A stretch of 64,000 nt of DNA from Actinomycetota bacterium (GTDB taxonomy: Bacteria; Actinomycetota; Actinomycetes; Actinomycetales; Dermatophilaceae), in assembly GCA_020160805.1 (NCBI GenBank), contig JAIUPO010000014.1:45149-109148 (forward strand). Direction: 5' to 3'. A program made the position numbers and the translations under genes. Positions within the stretch are counted from its first letter, which is position 1; each line of letters begins with the position of its first letter. Below the pieces are notes generated by a model. The model was given only the letters and a program-made list of their open reading frames with translations, made no database searches and was not told where the DNA came from. Positions 18,457 to 27,802 of the stretch are shown here, in pieces.

Positions 18457-18482
18457 GCCCCGGCCACGTCTGTGGTCGGGGC
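18457..18482. terminator. terC / EamA bidirectional terminator
   Basis: An 11-bp stem with one G-T pair (GCCCCGGCCAC at 18457-18467 with GTGGTCGGGGC at 18472-18482) and a GTCT loop, in the gap between two convergent genes. Confidence 0.85.
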
Positions 18483-18498
18483 GGAGGCACCTCTCGCC

Positions 18499-19371
18499 TC
18501 AGGTCGCCGCCGCCTCCGCGGGATCCTTCTCCGTGCCCGCGCTCATGATCAGGACGCTGGCTCCAACCACCAGGGCCATTCCGAGCAGTTGTATGCCGTG
18601 CAGCCGCTGCCCGAGGATCACCAAGCCGGCGAGTGCCGCGACGGCCGGCTCGAGGGAGAGCAGGATCCCAAAGACCGCAGCGCTCATGCGCCGCAGGGCG
18701 ATCAGTTCGAGGGAGTAGGGCAGCAGGGAGGACAGGATGGCGATCCCCAGGCCCTTGACCAGCAGGCTCGGGCTCCAGTCGCCGACGGTTATCAGGCCGA
18801 AGGGCGACACCACGATGGTCGCGATGAGCATCGCGATCGCGAGGCCGTCGAGCTTGGGGAAGGCGGCACCGGTGCGCCCGCTGAAGATGATGTATGCCGC
18901 CCAGCACCCCCCAGCGGTCAGCGCCAGCAGGATTCCGGTCCAGTTCAACTCGCTGAGGGGGGAGCTGAACGCTTCGGAGATCATTACCACGCCGAGCGCC
19001 GCCCCCAGCACCGCCAGGAAGTCCTTGGGCTGCCTCGACAATGCGGTGGCCAGCGCGAGCGGCCCGATGAACTCGATCGTCACGGCCACTCCGATCGGCA
19101 AGTGAGCGAGCGAGCCATAGAAGGCGAAGTTCATCAGCCCGAGGGCGAACCCAAAGGCGATGACCGTCGCCCAGTCTCGGCGTGAGTAGCCGCGCACCCG
19201 TGGCCGGACGACGGCGAGCAGCACGACCGTCGCGAAGAGCAAGCGCATCGTGACCGACCCCGCCGCCCCAATCACCGGAATCAGCGTCGCCGCCAGTGCC
19301 CCGCCAAACTGCACCGACACAATCCCCGCGAGCACCAGTCCCGGCGCGGGCACGTGGTCAAGTCGGGGCAC
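18499..19371 (-). CDS. EamA/DMT family exporter (RhtA-like)
   Basis: A 290-residue protein with about ten membrane segments arranged as two EamA halves. The first half ends near SEAFSSPLSELNW and the second carries LLPYSLELIALRRM and LEPAVAALAGLVILGQ, both typical of the RhtA threonine/homoserine exporter group. It probably exports amino acids or related metabolites; the substrate is not known. Convergent with terC. Confidence 0.87.
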   Translation of the reverse strand: MPRLDHVPAPGLVLAGIVSVQFGGALAATLIPVIGAAGSVTMRLLFATVVLLAVVRPRVRGYSRRDWATVIAFGFALGLMNFAFYGSLAHLPIGVAVTIEFIGPLALATALSRQPKDFLAVLGAALGVVMISEAFSSPLSELNWTGILLALTAGGCWAAYIIFSGRTGAAFPKLDGLAIAMLIATIVVSPFGLITVGDWSPSLLVKGLGIAILSSLLPYSLELIALRRMSAAVFGILLSLEPAVAALAGLVILGQRLHGIQLLGMALVVGASVLIMSAGTEKDPAEAAAT

Positions 19372-19410
19372 TGGAAAACCCTAGAGCACCCGTAACTCTT
19401 CTCCGCAGTT

Positions 19411-19443
19411 CCCTCCTTCCGGGGAGGGGGACCTGGCGCCAGG
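19411..19443. terminator. hairpin and palindrome after the orphan antitoxin gene
   Basis: CCCTCC (19411-19416) pairs with GGAGGG (19423-19428), and CCTGGCGCCAGG (19432-19443) is a perfect 12-bp palindrome. They lie between the antitoxin stop and the next gene, where a toxin gene would be expected but no ORF is found. Confidence 0.45.
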
Positions 19444-19461
19444 AACTGTTCTTCGCTGGCT

Positions 19462-19758
19462 CTACGCGGGGACGGGTGCCCAGTGCCGTCGGAAGGAGTC
19501 TTGCTGGACGTCGGCTGTCGTCACGGCTGGTCCGTAGACCAGCATGTCGTCTACGTCCTTCTTGAACTGCTCAGCGTCAATCCTGGGCAGGGTAGCCCAG
19601 CGCTGCAGCAGCTGGTCTCGGTGCAGGGGCGCACGACGCAGGGGGACCACCTCGGCCACTGGTTCACCATCCTTGGTGACCACGACTCTCTCGCCCTGCT
19701 GCACGCGCTTCAGCAGAGCTGCACTGTTGTTGCGCAGATCGCGGACAGGAACACTCAT
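19462..19758 (-). CDS. Phd/YefM family antitoxin (no adjacent toxin)
   Basis: A 98-residue protein whose N-terminal half (SVPVRDLRNNSAALLKRVQQGE, then VVVTKDGEPVAEVVPLR) is the Phd/YefM DNA-binding domain that represses its own promoter. The C-terminal half, LLQRWATLPRIDAEQFKKDVD, is the part that usually neutralises a toxin such as a PIN-domain RNase. No toxin gene lies on either side: the EamA gene is downstream and the MBL gene upstream. It is therefore an orphan antitoxin or a remnant of a lost module. Confidence 0.85.
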   Translation of the reverse strand: MSVPVRDLRNNSAALLKRVQQGERVVVTKDGEPVAEVVPLRRAPLHRDQLLQRWATLPRIDAEQFKKDVDDMLVYGPAVTTADVQQDSFRRHWAPVPA

Positions 19759-19816
19759 GAGGCGAGTGCATCACCCGTGATACGCACGGTGAGCAGCCTC
19801 GCTCATGCCACTCGGG

Positions 19817-20485
19817 TCACCATCCTCGTGCCCGCCACTCGCCGAGGTGCGGCCGCTCCTTGCCCAAGGTTGTGTCGGCGCCGTGGCCGGGGTAGACGAT
19901 CGTCCGGTCGTCATAGACGTCGAAGATTCGCTCGGTGACATCGGCATAGAGCGAGTCGAAGTTTTGGCCCGGCAGCTTGGTGTTGCCGACACCGCCCGGG
20001 AAGAGGGCGTCTCCGGTGAAGAGGTGGACCCGGTTGCCGTCGGACGCATCCGTGTAGGCCAGCGCGACCGACCCGGGCGTGTGCCCACGCAAATAGACGA
20101 CATCCACAGCGATCGACCCGGCCTGAATGCGGTCGCCCTGCTGCAACCGGACCTCCGGCGCCACTGGGAGCGCGTCGGCGTCGTCCTCACCGGCATACGT
20201 CCGCGCACCCGTCACGGCGGCAACCTCGGCCAGTGCCCGCACGTGATCCCAGTGCTGGTGCGTCGTGATCAACGCATCGAGTCCCTTCCCGCCCTCGGCA
20301 ATGAACTCGAGGACCCGCGGCGCATCGTCGGCTGCGTCGATCAACACCTGCGATCCATCGCGATGCGTCAGCAGATAGACGTTGTTGTGCATCGCCGACA
20401 CCGACATCTTGCGGATCGTGACCTCACCGGCTTCGCGAGCCTGGCTCGGCCCGCCCGGGGTGACAACGCCGTCATAGGTGCTCAT
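19817..20485 (-). CDS. MBL-fold metallo-hydrolase (glyoxalase II-like)
   Basis: A 222-residue metallo-beta-lactamase fold hydrolase. The first metal motif THQHWDH gives His76, His78, Asp80 and His81; RGHTPGS, FTGDALFPGGVGN and VYPGHG supply the remaining ligands. This set is typical of the glyoxalase II/persulfide dioxygenase-like branch, so a thioester or related substrate is likely but unproven. It stands twelve bases downstream of the uvrA stop and may be read through from it. Confidence 0.88.
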   Translation of the reverse strand: MSTYDGVVTPGGPSQAREAGEVTIRKMSVSAMHNNVYLLTHRDGSQVLIDAADDAPRVLEFIAEGGKGLDALITTHQHWDHVRALAEVAAVTGARTYAGEDDADALPVAPEVRLQQGDRIQAGSIAVDVVYLRGHTPGSVALAYTDASDGNRVHLFTGDALFPGGVGNTKLPGQNFDSLYADVTERIFDVYDDRTIVYPGHGADTTLGKERPHLGEWRARGW

Positions 20486-20497
20486 CGGACCTCGCTT

Positions 20498-23400
20498 TCA
20501 TCCGGCTTTACGGGCCCGGCGGGCGGCGGCTGCAGCCGCCTTCGACACCTCAGCCTTCGCCGGGACGGTGGTCTTGGGTGCCGCGGCAGCCTTGGCCGTG
20601 CGCGGCTTGGGTGCGGCGACCTTGGGTGCCGTCGTCTTCGCCGGCGCGGCAGTCCTGGTCGCGCTGGGCCGCCCGGTTGGCCGATCTGGCGTGCGGGCAG
20701 CCCGTTCTAGAACCGGCGCCAAGAATCGGCCGGTGTGTGAATCTGGTTGCGCCGCAACCTGTTCGGGCGTGCCCTCCGCGATCACCAAGCCGCCGCCGGA
20801 GCCGCCTTCGGGGCCCATGTCGATGATCCAGTCGGCATTCTTGATGACGTCGAGATTGTGCTCGATGACGATGACGGTATTGCCCTTGTCGACCAACCCC
20901 TGCAGGACGATCAGCAGCTTGCGGATGTCCTCGAAATGCAGACCCGTGGTCGGCTCGTCCAGGACGTAGATCGTCCGGCCGGTGGAGCGCTTCTGCAGCT
21001 CCGACGCGAGCTTCACCCGCTGCGCCTCGCCACCCGAGAGCGTCGTCGCGGGCTGGCCCAGGCGGACATACCCCAGCCCCACCGCATTAAGGGTCGTCAT
21101 ATGCCGCGCGATCGCCGGCACCGCGGCGAAGAACTCCTCCGCCTCCTCGATCGGCATATTGAGCACATCAGCGATCGTCTTGCCCTTGAAATGCACTTCC
21201 AGTGTCTCGCGGTTATAACGCGCCCCATGGCAGACCTCACACGGGACATAGACATCCGGCAGGAAGTTCATCTCGATCTTGATCGTGCCGTCACCAGAAC
21301 ATGCCTCGCAGCGTCCACCCTTGACGTTGAAGGAGAACCGGCCTTGCTGATAGCCGCGGATCTTGGCCTCAGTGGTGGTGGCGAACAGCTTGCGGATGTG
21401 GTCGAACACCCCCGTATAGGTCGCCGGATTGCTCCGGGGAGTGCGCCCGATCGGGCTCTGGTCGACGTGGACGACCTTGTCGAGATGCTCCAGACCGGTG
21501 ACCGACTTGTGCCGCCCCGGCACGTGCCTGGCTCCGTTGAGCTTGTTGGCCAGCACGTTGTAGAGGATGTCGTTAACCAGCGTCGACTTGCCCGAGCCCG
21601 AGACACCAGTCACCGCCACGAACGTCCCCAGTGGGAACGACACCGTGACGTCATCGAGGTTGTGCTCCTTGGCTCCCACGACCTTGACCATGCGCTTCTT
21701 GTCGATCGGCCGCCGCACCGCGGGGGAGGGGATCTCCAACCGCCCGGATAGATACTTGCCGGTCAGCGATTCCTTGTGTTCGAGAAGACCCTTCACCGGC
21801 CCGCAATGCACCACGCGACCCCCGTGCTCACCGGCCCCGGGGCCGATGTCGACCACCCAGTCGGCCGTGGCGATGGTGTCCTCGTCGTGCTCGACCACGA
21901 TCAGGGTGTTGCCGAGATCCCGCAGCCGCACCAAGGTCTCGATCAGCCGGTGGTTGTCGCGTTGGTGCAGACCGATCGACGGCTCGTCTAAGACATAGAG
22001 CACCCCGACCAGACCGGACCCGATCTGGGTCGCGAGCCGGATGCGCTGCGCCTCGCCGCCGGAGAGGGTGCCGGCCGGCCGGTCGAGGGACAGGTACTCC
22101 AAACCGACGTCGAGCAAGAAGCCGAGACGCGCGTCGATCTCCTTGATCACCCGCTCGGCGATCGCCCGTTCGCGCGGAGTGAAATCGACTGTCCCGAGGA
22201 AGCCCGCCGCTTGCTTGATCGAGAGCGTGGAGATGTCGGCGATCGAATGCCCGCCGATCAGCACGGCAAGTGATTCCGGCTTCAGGCGCGTCCCGCGGCA
22301 GGCGGGGCACGGCACCTCGCGCATGTACCCCTCATACCGCTCCCGGCTCCACTCCGAGTCGGTCTCGGCGTGCCGGCGCTTCACAAAGGGCACCGCGCCC
22401 TCGAAGCCGGTGCTGTATGACCGCTCGCGGCCATAGCGGTTGCGGTAGCGGACGTGGACCTTGTGGTTTTTGCCGTGCAGCACCGCCTGCTTGGCGCGCT
22501 CTGGCAGCGCCTTCCACGGCAGGTCCATTGAGAAGCTGAGGTCTTCGGCGAGGGCGGTCAAGACGCGCTGGAAATACTCGGCCGACCCGCTGCCCTGCCC
22601 CCACGGCGCGATGGCGCCCTCGGCGAGCGAAAGGTCTTCGTCCGGCACGATGAGCTCGGGATCGACTTCCAATTCGACACCGATACCGGTGCACGTCGGG
22701 CAGGCGCCGAACGGGCTGTTGAATGAAAACGACCGTGGCTCAACCTCATCCATCGACAGCGGGTGGTCGTTGGGGCAGGCCATCCGCTCGGAGAAGCGTC
22801 GCTCGCGCGCCGGATCGTCGGCCGGCAGGTCGACGAACTCCACGACCAGCAAGCCCCCGGCCAAGCCCAGTGCGGTCTCGACCGAGTCGGTCAGGCGTCG
22901 CTTCGCTGAGCGCCCGGCCTCGCTGTCCCCGCTCTTGGCCACGAGGCGGTCGATGACAACATCGATCGTGTGCTTGATCTGCTTCTCGAGCTTCGGTGGG
23001 TCGGTCAGGTTGATGACCACCCCGTCGACGCGGGCGCGGGCATAGCCCTTGCTCTGCAGTTCACCGAAGAGATCGACATACTCACCCTTGCGGGCGCGCA
23101 CCACCGGCGCGAGCACCTGGAACCGGGTGCCCTCCGGCAACTCCAGCAGCCGGTCGACGATTTGCTGCGGCGACTGCTTGGTGATCGGCTCCATACACGC
23201 CGGGCAGTGCGGCCGGCCGGCGCGGGCGAAGAGCAGGCGTAGGTAGTCATAGACCTCGGTGATCGTGCCCACCGTGGACCGCGGGTTGCGGTTCGTCGAC
23301 TTCTGATCGATCGAGACGGCGGGGGAGAGGCCCTCGATGAAGTCGACATCGGGCTTGTCCATTTGCCCGAGGAACTGCCGAGCGTAGGCCGAGAGCGACT

Positions 23401-23614
23401 CGACATACCGCCGCTGACCCTCGGCGAAAATCGTGTCGAAGGCCAGCGAGGATTTGCCGGATCCGGACAGCCCGGTGAACACCACGAGGCTGTCGCGAGG
23501 CAGCTCGACCGAGACATCGCGCAGGTTGTGCTCGCGCGCTCCGCGCACGATCAGGTGGTCGTGCAGGCGGCTCCCCGAGCCGCGATTCGTGGTCCTTCTC
23601 GTCACGCCCGCCAT
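20498..23614 (-). CDS. uvrA: excinuclease ABC subunit A
   Basis: A 1038-residue damage-recognition ATPase of nucleotide excision repair. The first P-loop GLSGSGKSS is at residues 48-56 and the second, GVSGSGKST, near 670; ABC signatures [12 protein letters not shown] and [12 protein letters not shown] are both present. Zinc-binding Cys pairs are seen in HCPAC, GACPTC and the CEAC/CEVC module around residue 770-800. The last 80 residues are a low-complexity Ala/Pro/Lys/Arg tail beyond the normal UvrA end; similar tails occur on Tkt (N-terminal) and the DEAD helicase in this window. The GTG three codons in is another possible start. Confidence 0.98.
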   Translation of the reverse strand: MAGVTRRTTNRGSGSRLHDHLIVRGAREHNLRDVSVELPRDSLVVFTGLSGSGKSSLAFDTIFAEGQRRYVESLSAYARQFLGQMDKPDVDFIEGLSPAVSIDQKSTNRNPRSTVGTITEVYDYLRLLFARAGRPHCPACMEPITKQSPQQIVDRLLELPEGTRFQVLAPVVRARKGEYVDLFGELQSKGYARARVDGVVINLTDPPKLEKQIKHTIDVVIDRLVAKSGDSEAGRSAKRRLTDSVETALGLAGGLLVVEFVDLPADDPARERRFSERMACPNDHPLSMDEVEPRSFSFNSPFGACPTCTGIGVELEVDPELIVPDEDLSLAEGAIAPWGQGSGSAEYFQRVLTALAEDLSFSMDLPWKALPERAKQAVLHGKNHKVHVRYRNRYGRERSYSTGFEGAVPFVKRRHAETDSEWSRERYEGYMREVPCPACRGTRLKPESLAVLIGGHSIADISTLSIKQAAGFLGTVDFTPRERAIAERVIKEIDARLGFLLDVGLEYLSLDRPAGTLSGGEAQRIRLATQIGSGLVGVLYVLDEPSIGLHQRDNHRLIETLVRLRDLGNTLIVVEHDEDTIATADWVVDIGPGAGEHGGRVVHCGPVKGLLEHKESLTGKYLSGRLEIPSPAVRRPIDKKRMVKVVGAKEHNLDDVTVSFPLGTFVAVTGVSGSGKSTLVNDILYNVLANKLNGARHVPGRHKSVTGLEHLDKVVHVDQSPIGRTPRSNPATYTGVFDHIRKLFATTTEAKIRGYQQGRFSFNVKGGRCEACSGDGTIKIEMNFLPDVYVPCEVCHGARYNRETLEVHFKGKTIADVLNMPIEEAEEFFAAVPAIARHMTTLNAVGLGYVRLGQPATTLSGGEAQRVKLASELQKRSTGRTIYVLDEPTTGLHFEDIRKLLIVLQGLVDKGNTVIVIEHNLDVIKNADWIIDMGPEGGSGGGLVIAEGTPEQVAAQPDSHTGRFLAPVLERAARTPDRPTGRPSATRTAAPAKTTAPKVAAPKPRTAKAAAAPKTTVPAKAEVSKAAAAAARRARKAG

Positions 23615-23683
23615 CGTATGCGGACCGACCGACAGCCCCCTGTCTCACGTTCTCGGACGCCCGGTAAGAATGTGACTTTCAAG

Positions 23684-23705
23684 TAACCTACGGTGGCGTA
23701 GGTTA
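23684..23705. promoter_or_regulatory. candidate operator upstream of the hemolysin-III gene
   Basis: A perfect inverted repeat of 9-base arms, TAACCTACG (23684-23692) and CGTAGGTTA (23697-23705), around GTGG. It ends ten bases before the start codon, so a bound repressor would cover the promoter or start. The shape suits a TetR-family regulator; none is encoded nearby. Confidence 0.6.
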
Positions 23706-23715
23706 TGGTGCACGT

Positions 23716-24423
23716 ATGGGCGCCCGCGAACCCCTGACCGAAACGCTCGCCGAGTCGGCGGCGGCCCTAGTGCAGCAACTCAAGCCCCGATTGCGTGGCT
23801 GGTTGCACCTGGTGGCCTTCCCGTTGACCGTGATCGCGGGCATCGTGCTCGTCGCCTTGGCACCTGCGGGACGCGGCCGCATCGCGTGCGCCATCTTCGC
23901 CGCAACGGCGGCCATTCTCTTTGGCACCAGCGCGCTCTATCACCGCGGCCATTGGTCGCCCTCGCGTGAGCGGCTGCTCAAGCGCATCGACCACTCCAAT
24001 ATCTTCCTGATCATCGCCGGCAGCTACACCCCCTTCGCGGTGCTCCTGCTGCCACACGAGCAGGCCAAGGTGCTGCTGGCCATCGTGTGGTCGGGGGCTC
24101 TGCTTGGGGTGGCTTTCCGAGTTTTCTGGGTCGGCGCACCGCGCTGGCTCTACACCCCCGCATATATCGCCCTTGGCTGGACCGCGGTCTTCTACCTACC
24201 GGATTTCGCGGTGCGTGGCGGGGCCGCGGTGCTGACCCTGGTGATCGTCGGGGGAGTGCTCTACACCCTCGGCGGCATCGTCTACGGCATCAAGCGTCCC
24301 AACCCGCTACCCCGTTGGTTCGGCTTCCACGAGGTCTTTCACGCGTTGACGGTCGCGGCCTTCACCGTGCACCTTATCGGGGTCTTCCTCGCCGCCTACA
24401 GCCCGGCGGCCCGCGGCGCCTGA
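23716..24423 (+). CDS. hemolysin III / PAQR family membrane protein
   Basis: A 235-residue protein with seven membrane segments. Conserved motifs: LFGTSALYHRGHW near the second helix, RIDHSNIFLIIAGSYTPF, and FGFHEVFHALTVAAFTVH at the end, which contain the His and Asp residues proposed to bind zinc. Despite the hemolysin label, family members (TrhA in Bacillus) are linked to membrane energetics or lipid homeostasis. An inverted repeat lies just before the start. It is divergent from uvrA. Confidence 0.9.
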   Translation: MGAREPLTETLAESAAALVQQLKPRLRGWLHLVAFPLTVIAGIVLVALAPAGRGRIACAIFAATAAILFGTSALYHRGHWSPSRERLLKRIDHSNIFLIIAGSYTPFAVLLLPHEQAKVLLAIVWSGALLGVAFRVFWVGAPRWLYTPAYIALGWTAVFYLPDFAVRGGAAVLTLVIVGGVLYTLGGIVYGIKRPNPLPRWFGFHEVFHALTVAAFTVHLIGVFLAAYSPAARGA

Positions 24424-24443
24424 GCGGCCAACTCAGCACAAGC

Positions 24444-24510
24444 TAGTCAACTGTGGACAGCTTGCAAGGTGTCCACAGTTGACTAACTGCTGCTAGCAGA
24501 GGTTAGGAAT
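24444..24510. repeat. palindromic intergenic repeat, copy 1
   Basis: A 16-bp perfect inverted repeat (24444-24459 with 24470-24485) encloses a CTTGCAAG centre, itself a palindrome. It is followed by CTGCTAGCAG and AGGTTAGG. The core CAGCTTGCAAGGTGT and the CTGCTAGCAGAGGTTAGG flank recur at 38919-39004. Here it separates convergent genes and would serve as a terminator. Confidence 0.85.
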
Positions 24511-24546
24511 CCCCGCCGACCCGGAGGAGGGGAGCCGACAGAGAAC

Positions 24547-25260
24547 TCAGTCCTCGCCGAGGTAGGCCTTGCGGACGTCGTCGGACTTCAGCAACTCGCG
24601 GCCGGTGCCGGACAGCACGATCTTGCCGACCTCGAGGACATAGCCCTTGTTGGCCAATCGGAGCGCGGCTTGGGCGTTCTGCTCGACCAGCAGGATCGTC
24701 GTGCCCTGCTCCTGGAGCGTCTTGATCGTCGTCATGATGCGCTTCATCATCAGCGGCGACAGACCCATCGACGGCTCGTCGAGCATGAGCAGAGTGGGGC
24801 GGCTCATCATGGCGCGGCCCATGGCCAGCATCTGCTGCTCGCCACCGGAGAAGGTGCCGGCCGGCTGCTTGGAGCGCTCCGCGAGGATCGGGAAGAGGTC
24901 GTATGCCGCCTGCAGGTCCTTGCCGATATCGCCGTCACTGCGGGTGAACGCGCCGAGGAGGAGGTTCTCCTCGACCGTCATCGCCGGGAAGATGCGGCGG
25001 CCCTCGGGCGAGTGCGCTAGCCCCAAGGTGACGATCTCGTGAGCCGGTGTGGTGTGAATCGGCTTGCCCTTGAAGGTGATCGACCCATTGGTCGGGCGCA
25101 ACAGCCCGGAGATCGTGCGCAAGGTCGTCGTCTTGCCGGCGCCATTGGTGCCGATAAGCGAGACGACCTCGCCTTCGCCAACGGTGAAGGAGATGCCCTT
25201 GACCGCCTTGATCTTGCCGTAGCTCACCTCGAGGTCTTTGACCTCCAGCATTTCGCTCAT
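24547..25260 (-). CDS. livF: branched-chain amino acid ABC transporter ATP-binding protein
   Basis: A 237-residue ATPase of the LivF type. Walker A GTNGAGKTTT is at about residues 33-42, the ABC signature FSGGEQQMLAMGRA and Walker B LLMLDEPSMGLSP follow. It works with LivG to drive the LivH/LivM channel. It is the last gene of a five-gene minus-strand operon and overlaps the livG stop by four bases. Confidence 0.95.
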   Translation of the reverse strand: MSEMLEVKDLEVSYGKIKAVKGISFTVGEGEVVSLIGTNGAGKTTTLRTISGLLRPTNGSITFKGKPIHTTPAHEIVTLGLAHSPEGRRIFPAMTVEENLLLGAFTRSDGDIGKDLQAAYDLFPILAERSKQPAGTFSGGEQQMLAMGRAMMSRPTLLMLDEPSMGLSPLMMKRIMTTIKTLQEQGTTILLVEQNAQAALRLANKGYVLEVGKIVLSGTGRELLKSDDVRKAYLGED

Positions 25261-26093
25261 GCGTCGTCCTCGTCGTCTTCCAGCTCGCTGCCGCCGATAT
25301 ATGCCTCGATGACCCGCGGGTCAGACTGCACTTCGCCCGGTGTGCCCCAGATCAGGGCCTCACCGCGAACCAGACAGAGCACGCGATCGCACAACTGGAA
25401 GATGAAGCGCATGTCGTGCTCGATGACGACGACCGCCAGCCCCATGTCTCGGATCTTGAAGATCAGGTCCATGGCCTGCTGGGTCTCTTGCGGGTTCATC
25501 CCAGCCGTTGGCTCATCCAGGAGGATGAGCTTCGGGTCGGTCGCCAGCGCGCGGGCGATCTCCAGGCGCCGCTGGTCGCCATACGGCATATTGCGGGCCA
25601 GCAGTTCGGCGGACTTGCCGAGGCCCACGAACTCCAGGAGCTCGGTGGCCCGCGCCGTGGATTCAGCCTCTTCACGGCGGAACTTCGGGCCATGCAGGAC
25701 CGAGGTGATCGCCCCGGAGGTGGTCCGGCAGTAGCGCCCGACCATCACATTTTCCCGGGCCGTCATATTGCCGAACAGGCGGATGTTCTGGAATGTCCGG
25801 GCCATGCCGGCCTTGACGACCGCCCGCGGCTTGGGCGGGAGCACCTCGCCGTAGAACTTCACCGTGCCGGAGGTCGGCTTGTACATCCCGGTGAGACAGT
25901 TGAAGAAGGTCGTCTTGCCGGCACCATTGGGGCCGATCAGACCGACAATCTCGCCCTCGTGGACGTCGAAGTCGACGTTATTGACCGCGACGAGACCGCC
26001 GAAGCGCATGACGACCTTTTCGGCCTCCAGCACCTTGGCTCCTCGCTGCGGCCGAGCCCGGCCGTCCTGCACTTCGGTATCGATGACGGTCAT
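25257..26093 (-). CDS. livG: branched-chain amino acid ABC transporter ATP-binding protein
   Basis: A 278-residue LivG-type ATPase: Walker A GPNGAGKTTF, the NMTARENVMVGR block typical of LivG, signature YGDQRRLEIARAL and Walker B LILLDEPTAGMNP. A 20-residue polar N-terminal extension precedes the ABC domain. Its start overlaps the livM stop and its stop overlaps livF. Confidence 0.95.
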   Translation of the reverse strand: MTVIDTEVQDGRARPQRGAKVLEAEKVVMRFGGLVAVNNVDFDVHEGEIVGLIGPNGAGKTTFFNCLTGMYKPTSGTVKFYGEVLPPKPRAVVKAGMARTFQNIRLFGNMTARENVMVGRYCRTTSGAITSVLHGPKFRREEAESTARATELLEFVGLGKSAELLARNMPYGDQRRLEIARALATDPKLILLDEPTAGMNPQETQQAMDLIFKIRDMGLAVVVIEHDMRFIFQLCDRVLCLVRGEALIWGTPGEVQSDPRVIEAYIGGSELEDDEDDA

Positions 26094-27802
26094 CGGGCTG
26101 CCTCCGCACTCGCGTCGATCAGATGATCTTGTTGGACTTCTGAGGCCAACTCCTCATCGTCCTCATGGAACTCCAACTGCCGCCGCTTGCTGGCGATCAG
26201 ACCCTCGGGACGCACGCGCATCATGACGACGAGCAGCAGGCCGAAGAGCAGCAGGCGGTACTCACTGAAGAAGCGCAGCTTCTCCGGGAGCAACTTCAGG
26301 ATCGTGGCGCCGACGAGAACACCGGCGACGGTCCCCATACCACCGAGCACGACGGCCGAGAGGAGGAAGGCGGACTCCAGGAAGATGTACTGGTCCGGTG
26401 AGACGGCCGTGTCCTGATGCGCCTTGATGGTGCCAGCCAAACCGGCGAGGAAGGCGCCGACGGCGAAGCCGAGCAGCTTCAGACCGAAGGTGTTGACACC
26501 CATCGCTTCGGCGGCCCGCTCGTCCTCGCGGATGGCGACCCAGCCGCGGCCGATCCGGCTGTTGTTGAGCCGGGTGAAGACCAAGATGATGAAGCCGATG
26601 AGCAGCAGCAACACGAAGTAATAGTTGCTGAAGCGGCCCAGAGTGAAGCCGGCGATCGTGTGCGGCTTGCCGAAGTCGAACCCGAAGAGGTTCAGGTCGG
26701 GGATGCCGGGGATGCCATTGGGGCCATTGGTCAGGTCCGGGCCGTTGTTGCCGTCCAGGTTGAACATCGAGAGCCGGAAGATCTCACCGAAGGCCAGAGT
26801 CACGATGGCGAGGTAGTCGCCGGAGACTCGCAGGGTCGGGGACCCGATGATCAAGCCCAAGGTAGCTGCGACGCAGGCGCCGATGAGCATGACGACCAGG
26901 AAGGGCGGCTTCCAGCCGATCGTTGCCGACGCGGCATTCGACATCATCGCCGCGACATAGGCGCCCGAACCCAGGAAGGCGATATAGCCGAGGTCGAGCA
27001 AGCCCGCCAGGCCGACGACAATATTCAGGCCGATAGCGGTCGCGGCGAAGATCAGCACCTGGGTGGCGATCGACATATTCGCATCCGACCCGTCCTGGGT
27101 GAACGGAAACAGGAACGCGACCGCGAAGGCTGCCAAAGTGAGCACCTTCCGGTGCCGCTGCGAGATGTGGCCGAGCCAGGTGAAGAGGCCGGCCCGCGCA
27201 AGAGCCATGGCTGCGACGCCCGCCATGAGCAAGAAGCCGACGAAGACCCACGGGTCATCCTGGCCGAGCACATAGGCGGCACCGAAAAGCACCAGCGCCA
27301 TGAGGATGACGATGACCACGATCTCCAGGGTGGAGTTGGCCTTGGCCTTCGCGAAGCTGCGCAAGGTGCGCTGCGGAACGAAGCGGGCACCAATCGTCAG
27401 GACCAGCGCTCCGACGAGCGCTAGCCAGCCACCGGGATTGATGTTGACCAGTCCACCCGCTTCATACGCGATCGCCGTGAGTGAGTAGACCGCGAACAGC
27501 AGGGAACCGGTGCCCAGCGCGCGCAGCGCGAGCGCCGAATCGAACCAGTTCCCGAGGCCCTGAAGGGGGCCCTTGTGGATCAGGGCCAGGAGTATGCCGA
27601 CCGCGCCGAGAATCATGGCGAACAGCTGCAGCGTGGCCGGCCAGAAAGAGATCGAAATATCGCCGAGGATGCTCGCGTCATAGCTCCACGACAGCAGACC
27701 AGAGACAAACAGCAGGACCGAGCCGAGCAGCGCCATGGGCCAGCCCTTGCTCGCGTGCTGCTCGCGCAGCGCATCCGGGATGGTGGGAAGAGTGAGTTTC
27801 AT
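26090..27802 (-). CDS. livM: branched-chain amino acid ABC transporter permease, long form
   Basis: A 570-residue permease. The C-terminal 330 residues are the conserved LivM domain (IGLNIVVGLAGLLDLGYIAF, GDYLAIVTLAFGEIFR and the EAA-like RIGRGWVAIREDERAAEAMG loop). The N-terminal 240 residues add about five or six further membrane segments absent from E. coli LivM. A short acidic tail (FHEDDEELASEVQQD) ends the protein. It overlaps livH and livG by four bases each. The frame continuing to 28576 lies inside livH and is rejected. Confidence 0.93.
   Translation of the reverse strand: MKLTLPTIPDALREQHASKGWPMALLGSVLLFVSGLLSWSYDASILGDISISFWPATLQLFAMILGAVGILLALIHKGPLQGLGNWFDSALALRALGTGSLLFAVYSLTAIAYEAGGLVNINPGGWLALVGALVLTIGARFVPQRTLRSFAKAKANSTLEIVVIVILMALVLFGAAYVLGQDDPWVFVGFLLMAGVAAMALARAGLFTWLGHISQRHRKVLTLAAFAVAFLFPFTQDGSDANMSIATQVLIFAATAIGLNIVVGLAGLLDLGYIAFLGSGAYVAAMMSNAASATIGWKPPFLVVMLIGACVAATLGLIIGSPTLRVSGDYLAIVTLAFGEIFRLSMFNLDGNNGPDLTNGPNGIPGIPDLNLFGFDFGKPHTIAGFTLGRFSNYYFVLLLLIGFIILVFTRLNNSRIGRGWVAIREDERAAEAMGVNTFGLKLLGFAVGAFLAGLAGTIKAHQDTAVSPDQYIFLESAFLLSAVVLGGMGTVAGVLVGATILKLLPEKLRFFSEYRLLLFGLLLVVMMRVRPEGLIASKRRQLEFHEDDEELASEVQQDHLIDASAEAAR

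Noticed and set aside
23716..24423. A virulence-type hemolysin
   Set aside because: The hemolysin III name is historical; the sequence is a seven-helix PAQR-family protein with probable membrane-homeostasis roles.
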